A stretch of 64,000 nucleotides of DNA from contig CAWAHU010000002.1 of NCBI GenBank assembly GCA_963781955.1, positions 62,001 to 126,000 of the forward strand, given 5' to 3'. The position numbers and the translations under genes were made by a program. Source of the DNA: Bog-473 sp963781955. GTDB lineage: Bacteria; Actinomycetota; Acidimicrobiia; Acidimicrobiales; RAAP-2. Numbering within the stretch: the stretch's first letter is position 1; every line of letters starts with the position of its first letter. Shown one piece after another: positions 9,142-18,710 of this stretch. The notes below the pieces were generated by a model that saw only the letters and a list, made by a program, of their open reading frames with translations, did no database searches and was not told the DNA's origin.

Positions 9142-9477
9142 TCATTCCTGTGGCTGCAACGCCCAGACGGTCGGCTGGGTCGCCACGACCCGGTCACCCG
9201 ATACCACGCGGGCCACCTCTGCGTCGCTGACGAGGTCTGGCGTTGGCGCGTAGCCCTCAACCTGGCGGTGGCCCAAAATGTGGTGCCAAAAGTCTGACTC
9301 TTGTGCCGCCGACTCGAGACACTCCGTTTGACCCTCCCGGAGAGTCCTGTGATGGCGGTATGACCCGACCAGAACCGGCGCCACGGCGGTGGCCACCGCC
9401 ACCGCCGTCAGTGGGATCGTCAAGTAGAACATGGTCATAGTGGTTGAACGGGCGTTGACGAATGAATGCCTCGCCAT
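9142..9477 (-). CDS. Small single-pass membrane protein of unknown function
   Basis: A 111-aa protein with one clear transmembrane segment near the N-terminus (MFYLTIPLTAVAVATAVAP) followed by a hydrophilic tail with His/Glu-rich stretches (SDFWHHILGHRQVEG). I do not recognise the family. The start at 9477 (MARHSFVN) was chosen because a purine-rich GGAGAGAGGAGG stretch lies just upstream. GC is lower than in the neighbouring core genes. Confidence 0.5.
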   Translation of the reverse strand: MARHSFVNARSTTMTMFYLTIPLTAVAVATAVAPVLVGSYRHHRTLREGQTECLESAAQESDFWHHILGHRQVEGYAPTPDLVSDAEVARVVSGDRVVATQPTVWALQPQE

Positions 9478-9706
9478 CCCTCCTCTCTCCACTCCCTCCA
9501 TACCCAGTCTCTTGCCCGTTACTTCACAGCCATCTGAACTTCGTTGCCACCAGGTAGGGCCGTCCAGAACCCCGCGAGCGACAAGGTATCCACGTACGCC
9601 ACACGGGACATGGTGAACCGCCCCGGGGGCTCTGGTGACTGCTCCTCCCCTTGAGAGGATGGAGCAAATCCCAGAGAAGAGCGGGGCGGGACGGGGTCCT
9701 AAGGGT
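9478..9706. other. Intergenic region without a supported gene
   Basis: It lies between the start of the small membrane protein gene and the stop of the secreted hydrolase gene. Short frames here show no family features, and I see no clear terminator. Confidence 0.5.
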
Positions 9707-10876
9707 TCAAGGAGCAGCGAGCCGAAGGTCCACCCACGTCATGATCGCAGCGAGATAGTTGGAAGGACTTGCCGGGTCGGAGTTGGTCAAACCCGCATGC
9801 GTCGTGACGACGTGAAGCGAACAACTCGGAGTGCCGGATAACTGAACGCAAAGAGGGAGGTTCTCAGAGGTGGCGCTCGACCCTTCGGCCGTGATGGCAG
9901 CCGCCAGGGGCTGATGATCGCAGTCGGTAGCCCCCATGGTGACGACAGAGCCATTTCGCAGTGGACACTGCATTGGGGTACTCCCGCAGGTATTGGTATC
10001 GGCATGATTCCAGATGTGGAGCAACGGCACCGTGAGCTGACCACTCGCCACGAGCTTGTCCACCTCGTCGTTGACGTCGGCGATCTGGGGATCCACCCGT
10101 TGGGAGATTATCGGCTGGGCATTCGGATCGAAGTTTCCGTTCCGACAGACGCCCTGTGCGTACGCGGCGGTACCTTCCTCCACGTTGACGACACTCGCAT
10201 CGCCGACCACCCCTGCGGGTGCGTTCCCTGAGAGCTGTTCTGACCAGCCGACATAGTAAGCGCCGGCAGAACCGGCACTCCCCCCGGCCAGGAAGTACTT
10301 CGACGTTGTGTATTTGCCTTCAGTGAGGGCAATAGCCGCCTTGGTGGCCTGGAGTCCGTTGGTAGCTCTCGCTGACCCGTCCAAGTTCTTGTTCGGATTA
10401 TTTGGATCGGTCTGGCCCGTGCCGCTGTAGATGTCGCGGTTGCAGTAGGAGACGGCCAACATGCGGAATCCGGCGGGATCGGCTTGGATGTTGGCCGATA
10501 GCCCTGCGTTGGTGAGTGAGGCCTGGAGCGAAGCCGCCGAGTTCTCGGTCATCTGTGATGCATCAGGCCGTGGAGTCCCCGAGGAGTCGAAATACCCCAC
10601 GCCGCCCCCGTGCATCCACACCCAAAGCGGCGAGGAGGCTGTGGGTGATGATCCCACCTTTGTCCCCACGACAAAGGTCTGATAGCCGCTAATGCTGCAG
10701 GGGTAGGCCGAGTTCCGATAGAAGTCGTACTGCCAGCCGTTCACCGTGGTGGAACTGACGAGATTGATCTGCGACGTGTCACCCGCCACGACAAGACAGG
10801 CGGTATTCGCAACGGCGAGGACGAGGAATCCGACCACGAGACTGATCACACGTCGCAAGGAGGAGCTGCCTTTCAC
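9707..10876 (-). CDS. Secreted pectinacetylesterase/Notum-like alpha/beta hydrolase
   Basis: A 389-aa protein with an N-terminal signal or lipoprotein-like peptide (VISLVVGFLVLAVANTAC, Cys at about 27). The hydrolase region has an oxyanion motif HGGG at 89-92, the nucleophile Ser200 in AGGSAGSAG, SYCNRDIYSG characteristic of the pectinacetylesterase/Notum family, a likely acid Asp292 in NHADTNTCG and the catalytic His360 in TTHAGLTNSD. Many Cys residues fit an exported disulfide-bonded enzyme. The substrate is an O-acyl group on an unknown polymer. The gene is clearly lower in GC than the core genes, consistent with transfer. Confidence 0.78.
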   Translation of the reverse strand: MKGSSSLRRVISLVVGFLVLAVANTACLVVAGDTSQINLVSSTTVNGWQYDFYRNSAYPCSISGYQTFVVGTKVGSSPTASSPLWVWMHGGGVGYFDSSGTPRPDASQMTENSAASLQASLTNAGLSANIQADPAGFRMLAVSYCNRDIYSGTGQTDPNNPNKNLDGSARATNGLQATKAAIALTEGKYTTSKYFLAGGSAGSAGAYYVGWSEQLSGNAPAGVVGDASVVNVEEGTAAYAQGVCRNGNFDPNAQPIISQRVDPQIADVNDEVDKLVASGQLTVPLLHIWNHADTNTCGSTPMQCPLRNGSVVTMGATDCDHQPLAAAITAEGSSATSENLPLCVQLSGTPSCSLHVVTTHAGLTNSDPASPSNYLAAIMTWVDLRLAAP

Positions 10877-11111
10877 AAGGGTCGCGGATGCTTACCTCTA
10901 CCACGAATCTGTAAGGACAGTATGAGGAACGGATGGCTCTTTGTCGGCCGTCCCACCTTCCCGGCGAAGTGGGCAAGTCCCAGAAGAATGCCGTCTTGGT
11001 CACATACCCATCGGCGATGACGATGTCTTGCTGCCCGATGGCGAGTTTTCGGCAGAACGAGAGCGTTCTGGAATTGAGTCGTGCTCTTCTCATGGGGACC
11101 TGGAAATCAGA
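10877..11111. other. Intergenic region upstream of the secreted hydrolase
   Basis: This 235-bp gap separates the hydrolase start from the 3' end of the GNAT-AAA gene, both on the minus strand. It probably holds the hydrolase promoter. I see no convincing gene. Confidence 0.4.
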
Positions 11112-12374
11112 TCAGAGTCTGGCGAACGCGGCCGCTTCTTCTTCGAATGAAGCGGCCGCCTCCTTGTGGACACTGGGGCGCGTCCGCGACACGGCGTCGG
11201 TGCAGTCGTCGGATGTCACCGCAGGCACACCACCGGCGAGCGCCCGCTCGAATGCGAGCTGGGCGGCTCGCTGGGCGGCCAGCGCGAAGTCGGCAGGCGT
11301 GAAGCCCTCCGTGCGCTCGGCGATGTCCTCGGCATCACAGGTCTCCAGGAACTCGGCCGCCAGCTCAGCACGTCCGGCCCTGTCAGGCGCGCCGATCGGG
11401 ATGATGAGATCGAAGCGTCCTGGTCGGAGCATGGCCGGATCGATTGAGGCGATTGAGTTTGTTGCCATCACCATGAGTCGACCCGGGCGGGACTTGAAAA
11501 CTGGAATCGCCTTGAGCAGCTCGTTCACGATCGGCTGGCTCTCGGGTCGACTGGCGCGCTTCGACGCAATTTCGTCCGCTTCGTCGAGGAAACACACCAA
11601 GCGGTCCACGTGCGCGAGGTCTTCAAGCGCGGCACGGAGAGCCGCTGCGCCCGCGGTGCCATGGCCCAGGAGTGAGGGGTGAAGCTCGACGAACGCCCAG
11701 GAAAGTCGGGAGGCCATGGCACGGGCAAATGAGGTCTTGCCCGTGCCGGGCGGCCCGAAGAGCATCACTGCCGCGGGAGCTCGGAGCCCGACACTGTCCG
11801 CCAGGTCGGAATGTGCCAGAGGAGCGACGATCCGGCGCTCCAGGAGCTCCTTGGTTGTCGAGAAGCCCTTTATCTCTTCCCACAGCCCCACGGCCGGGAA
11901 GTGGCCTCCGTAGCGCTCCACGATCTCGAGCTCCTCGGGCACCATGGAGGCAGATCTGATGTAGAAGTGGAGCCTGTCAATCCGGTCGAAACCCTGGTGA
12001 GCGAACGCGACCTCCCCGACTTGACCGGGCTCGACCAGAGCCAGCATGCGCAGGGCGCCGTGATGGATCGCCTCCTGGTCAAGTTCGCGAAGCAGCGCAG
12101 AGCCGATGCCCCGGTTCCGCCAACTCGGGTGCAGGGCGAGGGCCAGCAGATGAGCGTCGCGACCGGCCATACGAGCGATGGCGACGCCAACGAGCTGGCC
12201 CGACGAGAATGCAACCGCGGCCGGCTGGTTTTCGTTGAGCGCCTGAACCACGTCACTGCGGCTGTAGGCGGCGGCCGTTGCCGTGCCGGCCACATCGATG
12301 AGGCGCGCGATATCCTCCACGGGAGCCAATGGATCCCTGTGGTCCACTCGCTGTACCCGCCATGCCTGCGTCAC
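11112..12374 (-). CDS. GNAT acetyltransferase-AAA+ ATPase fusion protein
   Basis: Counting from the GTG at 12374 gives 420 aa. Residues 1-145 form a GNAT fold: LLALALHPSWRNRGIGSALL is acetyl-CoA motif A (RNRGIG at about 86-91). Residues 165-420 form a Cdc48/FtsH-like AAA+ module: Walker A GPPGTGKT (207-214), Walker B VCFLDE (260-265), sensor Asn in MATNS (306) and LRPGRFD (about 316-322) with the Arg finger, then a helical lid. One AAA module per chain suggests a hexamer. The frame continues upstream to 12755, but that part lacks conserved features. The acetyl acceptor or remodelled substrate is unknown; no partner gene is adjacent. Confidence 0.8.
   Translation of the reverse strand: MTQAWRVQRVDHRDPLAPVEDIARLIDVAGTATAAAYSRSDVVQALNENQPAAVAFSSGQLVGVAIARMAGRDAHLLALALHPSWRNRGIGSALLRELDQEAIHHGALRMLALVEPGQVGEVAFAHQGFDRIDRLHFYIRSASMVPEELEIVERYGGHFPAVGLWEEIKGFSTTKELLERRIVAPLAHSDLADSVGLRAPAAVMLFGPPGTGKTSFARAMASRLSWAFVELHPSLLGHGTAGAAALRAALEDLAHVDRLVCFLDEADEIASKRASRPESQPIVNELLKAIPVFKSRPGRLMVMATNSIASIDPAMLRPGRFDLIIPIGAPDRAGRAELAAEFLETCDAEDIAERTEGFTPADFALAAQRAAQLAFERALAGGVPAVTSDDCTDAVSRTRPSVHKEAAASFEEEAAAFARL
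11128..11159. repeat. Perfect 11-bp inverted repeat at the 3' end of the GNAT-AAA gene
   Basis: GCGGCCGCTTC and its exact complement GAAGCGGCCGC are separated by 10 bases. The hairpin lies within the last codons (encoding EAAASFEEEAAA) and could slow or end transcription near the stop, although no U-tract follows. Confidence 0.55.
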
Positions 12375-12925
12375 GCGTCCAGTCTTGCTTGTTGAGGCCC
12401 GACGCAGTGCCACTCGGAATAGAGCAAACGGTCGCGTCGTGTCAGAGACGGTCGTAAGCGGCCAGAGTGCCAGCTCAAAGCAGATACGCCCCAGTTCGGA
12501 ACAGTTCATCCCAGCGGACAGGTTGAACCCAAGCGTGCCCACTCGTGCCAAACGACCCCAGTCCCAGCGAAGTGGTGCACCCTGGGGCCAGCCCGGTATC
12601 GGATTCCGAGCGGGGGCTTCCTTGGCTCCGGGGGCTATCCAGATGGTGCCCTGCGGGGGGGCAGGGGTCTCGAGATGGACGGGTGGGGCGCTCAGGGGCC
12701 CCGGTCGGCCGCGCCAGGATGGTTGTGGTCGCGGTCCGGCCGCAGAAGTGGCCACACGATCTCAAGAGGACCGGGGACGTACGGCAACTTGACGGACCGA
12801 ATTCCAGCTGAGTTGGACTCCTCCGGAGGAAGAATGTTGATGGCGCATCGTGTCCCCGAGACCCTCTCAGCAGCTCGGGCTACGCGCTGCCGCGGCGTTG
12901 GAGCTGAATCCGGGGTTCATCGACA
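12375..12925. other. 550-bp region without a supported gene
   Basis: It lies between the divergent GNAT-AAA and aminotransferase starts. Long frames cross it on both strands, but their translations are low-complexity and show no family motif. It should contain both promoters. Confidence 0.5.
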
Positions 12926-14137
12926 ATGATGTCACCAATAGTAGAAGGTCGACCTGGCGATGCCATGGCTCCGCGGCCCGGCCCCGATCCCCATGCGCTC
13001 GACCCCGACGTGGTGGCAGCGGCGCGTGCGGCCCTCGACGAAGGCCACCTGTTCCGCTACGACTCGTCCTCGCCCGCCGCCAGCTCCGCCTCGTGCTTCG
13101 AGCGCGAGTTCGCCGACTTCCTCGGCTCCCGCTACGCCGTGGCCGTCAACTCGTGCAGCTCGGCCATCTTCCTCGCCCTGACTTCGTGCGGCATCCGGCC
13201 CGGCGACGAGGTTCTCATCCCCGCCTTCACCTTCGTGGCCGTGCCCAGTGCGGTGGTGCATGCCGGAGCCCGCCCGGTGCTGGTGGAGTCGACGGGCGAT
13301 CTGGCCATCGACACCGACGACCTGCAACGCAAAATCACGCCGCGCACGCGCGCCTTGCTGCTCTCGTACATGCGCGGCTTCGTCCCGGACCTCGAACGGG
13401 TGATGGCGATCTGCTCCGAACGCGGCGTGCAGGTGGTCGAGGACGTCGCGCACGGGCTCGGCGTGCGGTGGGGCGGCGTCCACCTCGGCCGCTTCGGGCG
13501 TGCCGCGGCCTTCAGTTTCCAGTCGCACAAGCGCCTCGACGGTGGCGAGGGGGGCATGGTCGTCACCGACGACCGCGAGGTGGCGCTGCGGGCGCTGGTG
13601 CAGTCGGGCTGTTACGACGACAACTGGAAGCTCCACTTCCTCGACGACGAGGACCACGCGTGGCTCGAGGCGCACGCGCTCTCCCTCCCCGCCTTCGGCA
13701 TGCGGATGTCCAACCTGACTGCCGCCCTGCTCCGGCCGCAGCTCCGGCGGCTCGAGCCGCAGCTCGAGCGCTTCCGCACCCGGTTCCGCACGGTGGCCGA
13801 CGGCCTGGCCGGATGCCCGGTCCGCCTGCCCGTCCAGCCGGACCGGGTGACCCCGGTGCCCGACTCGCTGCAGTTCGAGCTGACCTCGTTCGGGCCGGAA
13901 CGGATCCGGCGCGTCGTGGAGCACTGCCACCGGCGTGGCGTGCGGCTCCAGGTCTTCGGCCTCGATCCCGCCAACTCCCGGTGCTTCTGGAACTGGCGGT
14001 TCTTCGAGACCCAGGAGTGCCCGGGCACACGCGCCCTGCTGGAACGGCTTGCCGACGTGCCCCTGCCGCTGTGGCTCCCCGACGAGGACCTGACCCCGAC
14101 GGTGCAGACGATCGCGGAGGCGATCGAGGTCGCCTGA
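12926..14137 (+). CDS. DegT/DnrJ/EryC1/StrS-family aminotransferase
   Basis: A 403-aa PLP-dependent fold-type I enzyme. NSCSSAIFLAL binds the cofactor phosphate, VVEDVAHGLG carries the Asp that contacts the pyridine nitrogen, and Lys202 in SHKRLDGGEGG is the Schiff-base lysine. The family usually aminates nucleotide-linked keto sugars or makes similar amino sugars. No sugar-nucleotide genes adjoin it, so the substrate is open. ATG at 12929 or 12965 are alternative starts, and homology begins only after the latter. Confidence 0.85.
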   Translation: MMSPIVEGRPGDAMAPRPGPDPHALDPDVVAAARAALDEGHLFRYDSSSPAASSASCFEREFADFLGSRYAVAVNSCSSAIFLALTSCGIRPGDEVLIPAFTFVAVPSAVVHAGARPVLVESTGDLAIDTDDLQRKITPRTRALLLSYMRGFVPDLERVMAICSERGVQVVEDVAHGLGVRWGGVHLGRFGRAAAFSFQSHKRLDGGEGGMVVTDDREVALRALVQSGCYDDNWKLHFLDDEDHAWLEAHALSLPAFGMRMSNLTAALLRPQLRRLEPQLERFRTRFRTVADGLAGCPVRLPVQPDRVTPVPDSLQFELTSFGPERIRRVVEHCHRRGVRLQVFGLDPANSRCFWNWRFFETQECPGTRALLERLADVPLPLWLPDEDLTPTVQTIAEAIEVA

Positions 14138-14184
14138 CGCCGCCCCGGCGCCCCGGTGCGACGGCCACGACGGCCGGCGGCGGA

Positions 14185-16146
14185 TCAGGCCGGGCAGGCG
14201 CCGGCGGTCACGGTCACGTACACCTGACCGGGGCGGCCCACCGTCTGGATGGTGAGGTGGGTGGCGCCCGGGGATGACGTGATGCGCCCGCCACGGATCG
14301 CGGCGCACCAGCCGTTCGGGTAGTGCTGCGACGCGGCGACGTCGATGGTCGTGACACCGCGGGCGGTCAGCGTCGGTGCGTACGCCATCGTGAAGTCTCC
14401 GGTGAAGGGGTTGAACTGGATGGAGTTGGGATCCCCGGCGATCTGCTGCGGGTAGGTGCGCGACAGCACCGACACCACCGGTGAGTACGTGCCGTCGGGG
14501 AGGACGAGCCCTTCGGCGGACGAGCCGGTCGGGTCGCTGTAGAACTTCCAGGCCCAGTAGATCCACCCCACCTGGTCCAGCCCGGCCGCCTCGGCGTCGA
14601 AGCCGATCAGCTGGACGCTGGTCGAGGCGCCGAACTCGCTCATGAACATGGCCGGACCGGTCGGCTGGTCGGCCGAGCTCATGGAGAGGCGGGTGACGTT
14701 CTGCTCGCTCGCGGTGACCTCTTCGGACTCCAGGCACCTGAGCAGGTCGGTGGGATTCCCGGTGATGGGGCTGCGGTCGCCGCAATAGACGTGGAAGTTG
14801 TACACGATGCGCGGGAACGGCATGGGTCCGAGCTGGGAGGGGATGTTCCCACCCTGGACCCAGTAGATGTCGGGCTCGGGGAACACCAGGTGCCGGTGGT
14901 CGATGGCCTCGATGGTCGGGACGACGCCGCTGTCGGGCACGGTCGGGGGACAGATGAGCGGGTCGGCGCCGTTGGCCAGAAACCCGGTGTGCTGCTTGCC
15001 CGTGTAGAAGCACTCGAGCTGACCGGTGAACGTGGAGGTCGACGCCGTCTGGGTCTCCGTCGAGAAGGGCTCGTTGTAGGGGTCGTACCCGATCACCCAC
15101 GGATCGTTCTTGAAGGTGCGGGCCACCGCCGCCCAGGCCAGGTCGAAGTTCCCCTGCAGGTTGCCCACGACGTCGTTGCTCCAGAAGTGCTGCACCGCGG
15201 TCTGGAGCTCGGGGTTGGCGTAGTTGTTGGACCACCGGCCCCCTTTGGGGACGATGGGCACGCCGTCGGTGCACACGGCCCAGTCCGGGGCGCCCTCACC
15301 CCGGAAGTTCCTGTTGTACACGTCCTGGTGCATGTCGAGCAGGGTGGAGATGCCGTAGCGGGCCAGGAGGTCGACGGCCGCCTTCACGTGGCGGAGGTAG
15401 TGCTGCGCCACGGCCGCGTTGAATTCGTGCGGCGCCCCGGGCGCGCCCGGGGTGCAGATGTTCGGCTGGTTCGGACCGCCCGAGCCCGGCTCGAGGCCCT
15501 GCCACTCGATGCCGAGCCGCACGACGTCGAAGCCGAGATCGCGGATCTGGCGGGCGTCCCTGGCGCTGAGGTCCCACGGCTTACCCGGGTCCGGGTACGC
15601 GATGTACGGAGGGTGCTTGTAGACCACGTTCACCCCGTGGAAGAGCACCACCCGACCCTGGGAGTCGTAGAGATAGGGGCCGCCCGGTGAATCGAGGAAG
15701 CTCGGGGTGCCGGGCGCCTTGGCCTGCGAGGTCACCCCGTCACTCTCCTGGTACTGCACGCCGGGCCCCCGCAACGGTTCGATGTGGGGCACCAGCGCGT
15801 TGATGTTCGGCTGGTTGACCACGTGCCGGGGCGCGGTCGTGGTGGTCGTCGGCGCGCCCGGCGGGGCGGGGGTCGTAGGAACCGGTGAGGTCGGAGCGGG
15901 CGAAGACCCGACGGTGGTGGGTGTGAGCGCGCTCGTCGCGGTCGTCCCGGACGTCGTGGTGGTGACCGGACGGGTCGTGGTGGTCGATGACGCGGGCAAC
16001 GTGGTCGACGTCGCACGCGGTGCCTTCGCGGCACCTGCGTCAGCTGCCGCTCCCGAGCACACGGCCAGGGCCGTCACACCCAGCAGGCCCACCCGCAGCG
16101 CGATCACGCCACGACGAGGGCGAAGAGGAGCTCCCAGACGCCACAT
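14185..16146 (-). CDS. Secreted GH5 glycoside hydrolase, endoglycoceramidase-like
   Basis: A 653-aa exported enzyme: signal peptide (about 1-35), Thr/Ser/Pro-rich linker (about 45-105), then a GH5 TIM barrel. Acid/base Glu359 lies in GYDPYNEPF and nucleophile Glu504 in FMSEFGAS. DMHQDVYNRNFRGEGAPDW is typical of the endoglycoceramidase branch, which cleaves glycolipids; related members act on other beta-glycosides. A C-terminal beta-sandwich-like domain (about 560-653) resembles the add-on seen in that branch. The aminotransferase 3' end faces it across 47 bp. Confidence 0.85.
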   Translation of the reverse strand: MWRLGAPLRPRRGVIALRVGLLGVTALAVCSGAAADAGAAKAPRATSTTLPASSTTTTRPVTTTTSGTTATSALTPTTVGSSPAPTSPVPTTPAPPGAPTTTTTAPRHVVNQPNINALVPHIEPLRGPGVQYQESDGVTSQAKAPGTPSFLDSPGGPYLYDSQGRVVLFHGVNVVYKHPPYIAYPDPGKPWDLSARDARQIRDLGFDVVRLGIEWQGLEPGSGGPNQPNICTPGAPGAPHEFNAAVAQHYLRHVKAAVDLLARYGISTLLDMHQDVYNRNFRGEGAPDWAVCTDGVPIVPKGGRWSNNYANPELQTAVQHFWSNDVVGNLQGNFDLAWAAVARTFKNDPWVIGYDPYNEPFSTETQTASTSTFTGQLECFYTGKQHTGFLANGADPLICPPTVPDSGVVPTIEAIDHRHLVFPEPDIYWVQGGNIPSQLGPMPFPRIVYNFHVYCGDRSPITGNPTDLLRCLESEEVTASEQNVTRLSMSSADQPTGPAMFMSEFGASTSVQLIGFDAEAAGLDQVGWIYWAWKFYSDPTGSSAEGLVLPDGTYSPVVSVLSRTYPQQIAGDPNSIQFNPFTGDFTMAYAPTLTARGVTTIDVAASQHYPNGWCAAIRGGRITSSPGATHLTIQTVGRPGQVYVTVTAGACPA

Positions 16147-16193
16147 TCGAACTGCTCACCGTAGCGGTTGACCGTCGCTCCCGACCGCATGGT

Positions 16194-18536
16194 TCAGACC
16201 AGGACGGAGCGCCTTCTCTGCCGCAGGAAGAGATCCGCCGACGCGAGGAGATCGGCCTGCATCTGGCCCTGGGACTCGAGCAATTCATCGGCCCACAACA
16301 TCTGGAGTGTCGTCCGCACCCGGTCCGTGCGCCGTTGCGCCCGGACGTCCTCGAGGGCCCGGCGCAGCGCGTGGTGGAGCACCCCATCGTGGACCAGCGG
16401 ATCCTCGAGAGAGCCGCGCCGGTCGATCAGCATGTCCGCGAACTCCCGATACCAGCGGTGCGTGGCGGCATACGAGTCCCGCAGCACCGCCTCGGCCATG
16501 GCGACGGACTCAACCTCCGTCCGACCCGGCGACGGGGGCTCCACGGGCAACGTGGCCAGGGTGAACGCGGCCAGGCGGATCCGGTTGGACCCGGTGAAGA
16601 GGCGTGCGATCGTGTCGAGCGGCACCACCTTGGCGCCCCGCTCGGCGAAGAACTGACGAAAGGCGTCGTCGAGCAAGAGATAGGCGCGGTGCGCAGCCAG
16701 CTGGGCCACCACCGTGTCCACCTGGTGGCTCGTGCGAGTCAGGCGGTCCACGGCGTCGGCCAGGTAGCCGGAGCTCGCCACGAACGCATCGGCGAGCGCC
16801 CGGCCGAGAGCCGCCGTGGCTCCACGCGGCCAGAAGAGGAGACCGACCACGATGCTCACACCGCAGCCGATCGCAACGTCCTCGATGCGGGTCAGCCCTA
16901 CCATCCACCCCACCGGCTGGACGATGTTGAACAACATGATCACCGTCACCGAGAAGGCCGCCTGCCCGGCGACGAACGAGATCATCGACGGGGCGATCCC
17001 CGACACGAACACGCCGATCGGGAGCAGCACCCACAGCAAGGCCGTGTGGTCGGCGACCGCAACCATGATGACCGAGGCGACCACCACGCCCAAGGCCGTG
17101 CCGACCACCGCTCGCAGCGCAGTGGCCCCGGTCCCGACGGCGTTCGAGCGGAGCACCGACATCGTCCCGAGGACGACCCAGAACCCGTGCTGGACGTCGG
17201 TGATCTCCGCGATGGCCACGGCGATGGCTAGACCGATGGCTCCCCGCAGTGCGTTGCGGAACCACACCGAGCGAAAGGACAGATGGGAGCGCAGACGGTG
17301 CACGAACACGTGTGGAGTCGACTCGTCGAGGGTGCCGAACCTCCGGTCCAGCACCCCCGTCACCCCCGCGGCTTCGAGGGCGCCGTCGGCCACCATCTCC
17401 GTGGCGATTCCTATGGCCCGGGCGTGGAATCCCGGGTCGAGGGTGGCGGTGAAGCTCTCGGCCCCGACGCCAGGATCGGCCAGGGCGCTCCTGGTGAGGT
17501 CCGGCGCGCCGCCAGCGACGGACGAGACGTCGGACTGGAGCGCGGCGGCGATCAGCCCGTCGAGCTCCCGGGTGGCCTGCTCCAACTCCTCGATCCTTGT
17601 GGGATCCCGGACGGCGTGCCCGTCGCCGTCACAGAGGAGTGCCGCGGCGCAGTAGAGCGTCTCGGCCACTTTGGACGTGACGGCGCGCGCCGGAAGCGGC
17701 TCGGTGACCCAGTGTTCGTCGCCGATCACGGCGCTGTTGCCGGCCACCCACTCCACCCGGCCGACCAGCTTCGACAGCGCCACGGCACCGGCGGCGGCGG
17801 CGGTCGGCGGATACGGCGTGGCTGAGAACTGCGCGCGCAGTCGTGCCAGCTCCTCGGCAACCTGCGCGAGCACACCGGAGGTGTCCGCCCCGCGCACCCG
17901 TGCCTCAGCCAGGTTCGCCACCGCGGTCACCACCGCAGCCAACCGCCGCCGCAGGTCGTCGTGCCACGGGGGTGGCCACACGAGCAGGCAGGCCGGCACC
18001 GCCACGGCGGCGGCAATGACCCAGCCCAGCAACCGCGGGCCCACCGACGACGACGGTGCCGCGATCGACACGGGCAGCACGAAGGTGAGGAGCACGGCTG
18101 TGCTGGCCGTGGCCGCCCGGGGCGCGAGGATGCCCGCGAACAGGACGCAGAAAGCGACCAGAGCCATCGTCATCACGGCCGCAACCTTGCTCGTCGACAC
18201 GACGGTGCCCAGGGAGACGAGGCCCGCACCGACCAGGAAGAGCGCGCCGTACGCGGTGACGCGCTGGCGGATGGGGCCGGTGAACTCGACGAACAGAAGG
18301 ATGGCGAACGCGCCGAACGCGCCGAACAACCCCACCTGGGGATCGGAGAACGACTCGTGGGTGACTGCGAAGACCGTGGGTACCACCACGGCGGCCCGCA
18401 GGGAGCGCTTGCACGCGAGGAACCCGGGGTCCCGGGCGGCCAGCCGGCCGAACGCGGCCGACCGGGTGCGGTCGTGAACGGGAGGCGCCGGCATGCCGAC
18501 GCTGCTCATGAGGGGCTCATGGGAATTCCGGTCCAT
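16194..18536 (-). CDS. FUSC-family membrane protein
   Basis: About 780 aa. Two blocks of about six hydrophobic helices (residues about 45-200 and 400-545) are each followed by a cytoplasmic helical region, the layout of FUSC/YccS and aromatic-acid-exporter-like proteins. FFWVVLGTMSVLRSN-type sequence (here GFWVVLGTMSVLRSNAVGTG) marks the second block. The cargo is unknown. The start is uncertain among TTG 18563, ATG 18536 and ATG 18509. Confidence 0.82.
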   Translation of the reverse strand: MDRNSHEPLMSSVGMPAPPVHDRTRSAAFGRLAARDPGFLACKRSLRAAVVVPTVFAVTHESFSDPQVGLFGAFGAFAILLFVEFTGPIRQRVTAYGALFLVGAGLVSLGTVVSTSKVAAVMTMALVAFCVLFAGILAPRAATASTAVLLTFVLPVSIAAPSSSVGPRLLGWVIAAAVAVPACLLVWPPPWHDDLRRRLAAVVTAVANLAEARVRGADTSGVLAQVAEELARLRAQFSATPYPPTAAAAGAVALSKLVGRVEWVAGNSAVIGDEHWVTEPLPARAVTSKVAETLYCAAALLCDGDGHAVRDPTRIEELEQATRELDGLIAAALQSDVSSVAGGAPDLTRSALADPGVGAESFTATLDPGFHARAIGIATEMVADGALEAAGVTGVLDRRFGTLDESTPHVFVHRLRSHLSFRSVWFRNALRGAIGLAIAVAIAEITDVQHGFWVVLGTMSVLRSNAVGTGATALRAVVGTALGVVVASVIMVAVADHTALLWVLLPIGVFVSGIAPSMISFVAGQAAFSVTVIMLFNIVQPVGWMVGLTRIEDVAIGCGVSIVVGLLFWPRGATAALGRALADAFVASSGYLADAVDRLTRTSHQVDTVVAQLAAHRAYLLLDDAFRQFFAERGAKVVPLDTIARLFTGSNRIRLAAFTLATLPVEPPSPGRTEVESVAMAEAVLRDSYAATHRWYREFADMLIDRRGSLEDPLVHDGVLHHALRRALEDVRAQRRTDRVRTTLQMLWADELLESQGQMQADLLASADLFLRQRRRSVLV

Positions 18537-18710
18537 CCTCCCGAAGGCCAGGGCACGGGGCAAGGAGAGTAAGGGGCCTGCAAAGCCCCGTACGGCGGTG
18601 GTGCACCACGGCGGCGATCACCGACCGCGGCGGCGCGGGCCTCGGCGGTAGTGTCGCCCGCGATGTGGACGGGATTCACCCGGTGGCCGAACGGCAGGGC
18701 GAGGTAGTCC

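Noticed and set aside
12375..12755. An N-terminal extension of the GNAT-AAA protein to ATG 12755
   Set aside because: The additional 127 codons are compositionally unlike the rest and have no fold signature; GNAT similarity starts just after GTG 12374.
12932..15274. A 780-codon minus-strand frame across the aminotransferase and the GH5 gene
   Set aside because: It is antisense to a clear DegT-family enzyme and out of frame with the GH5 enzyme; no motif in its translation.
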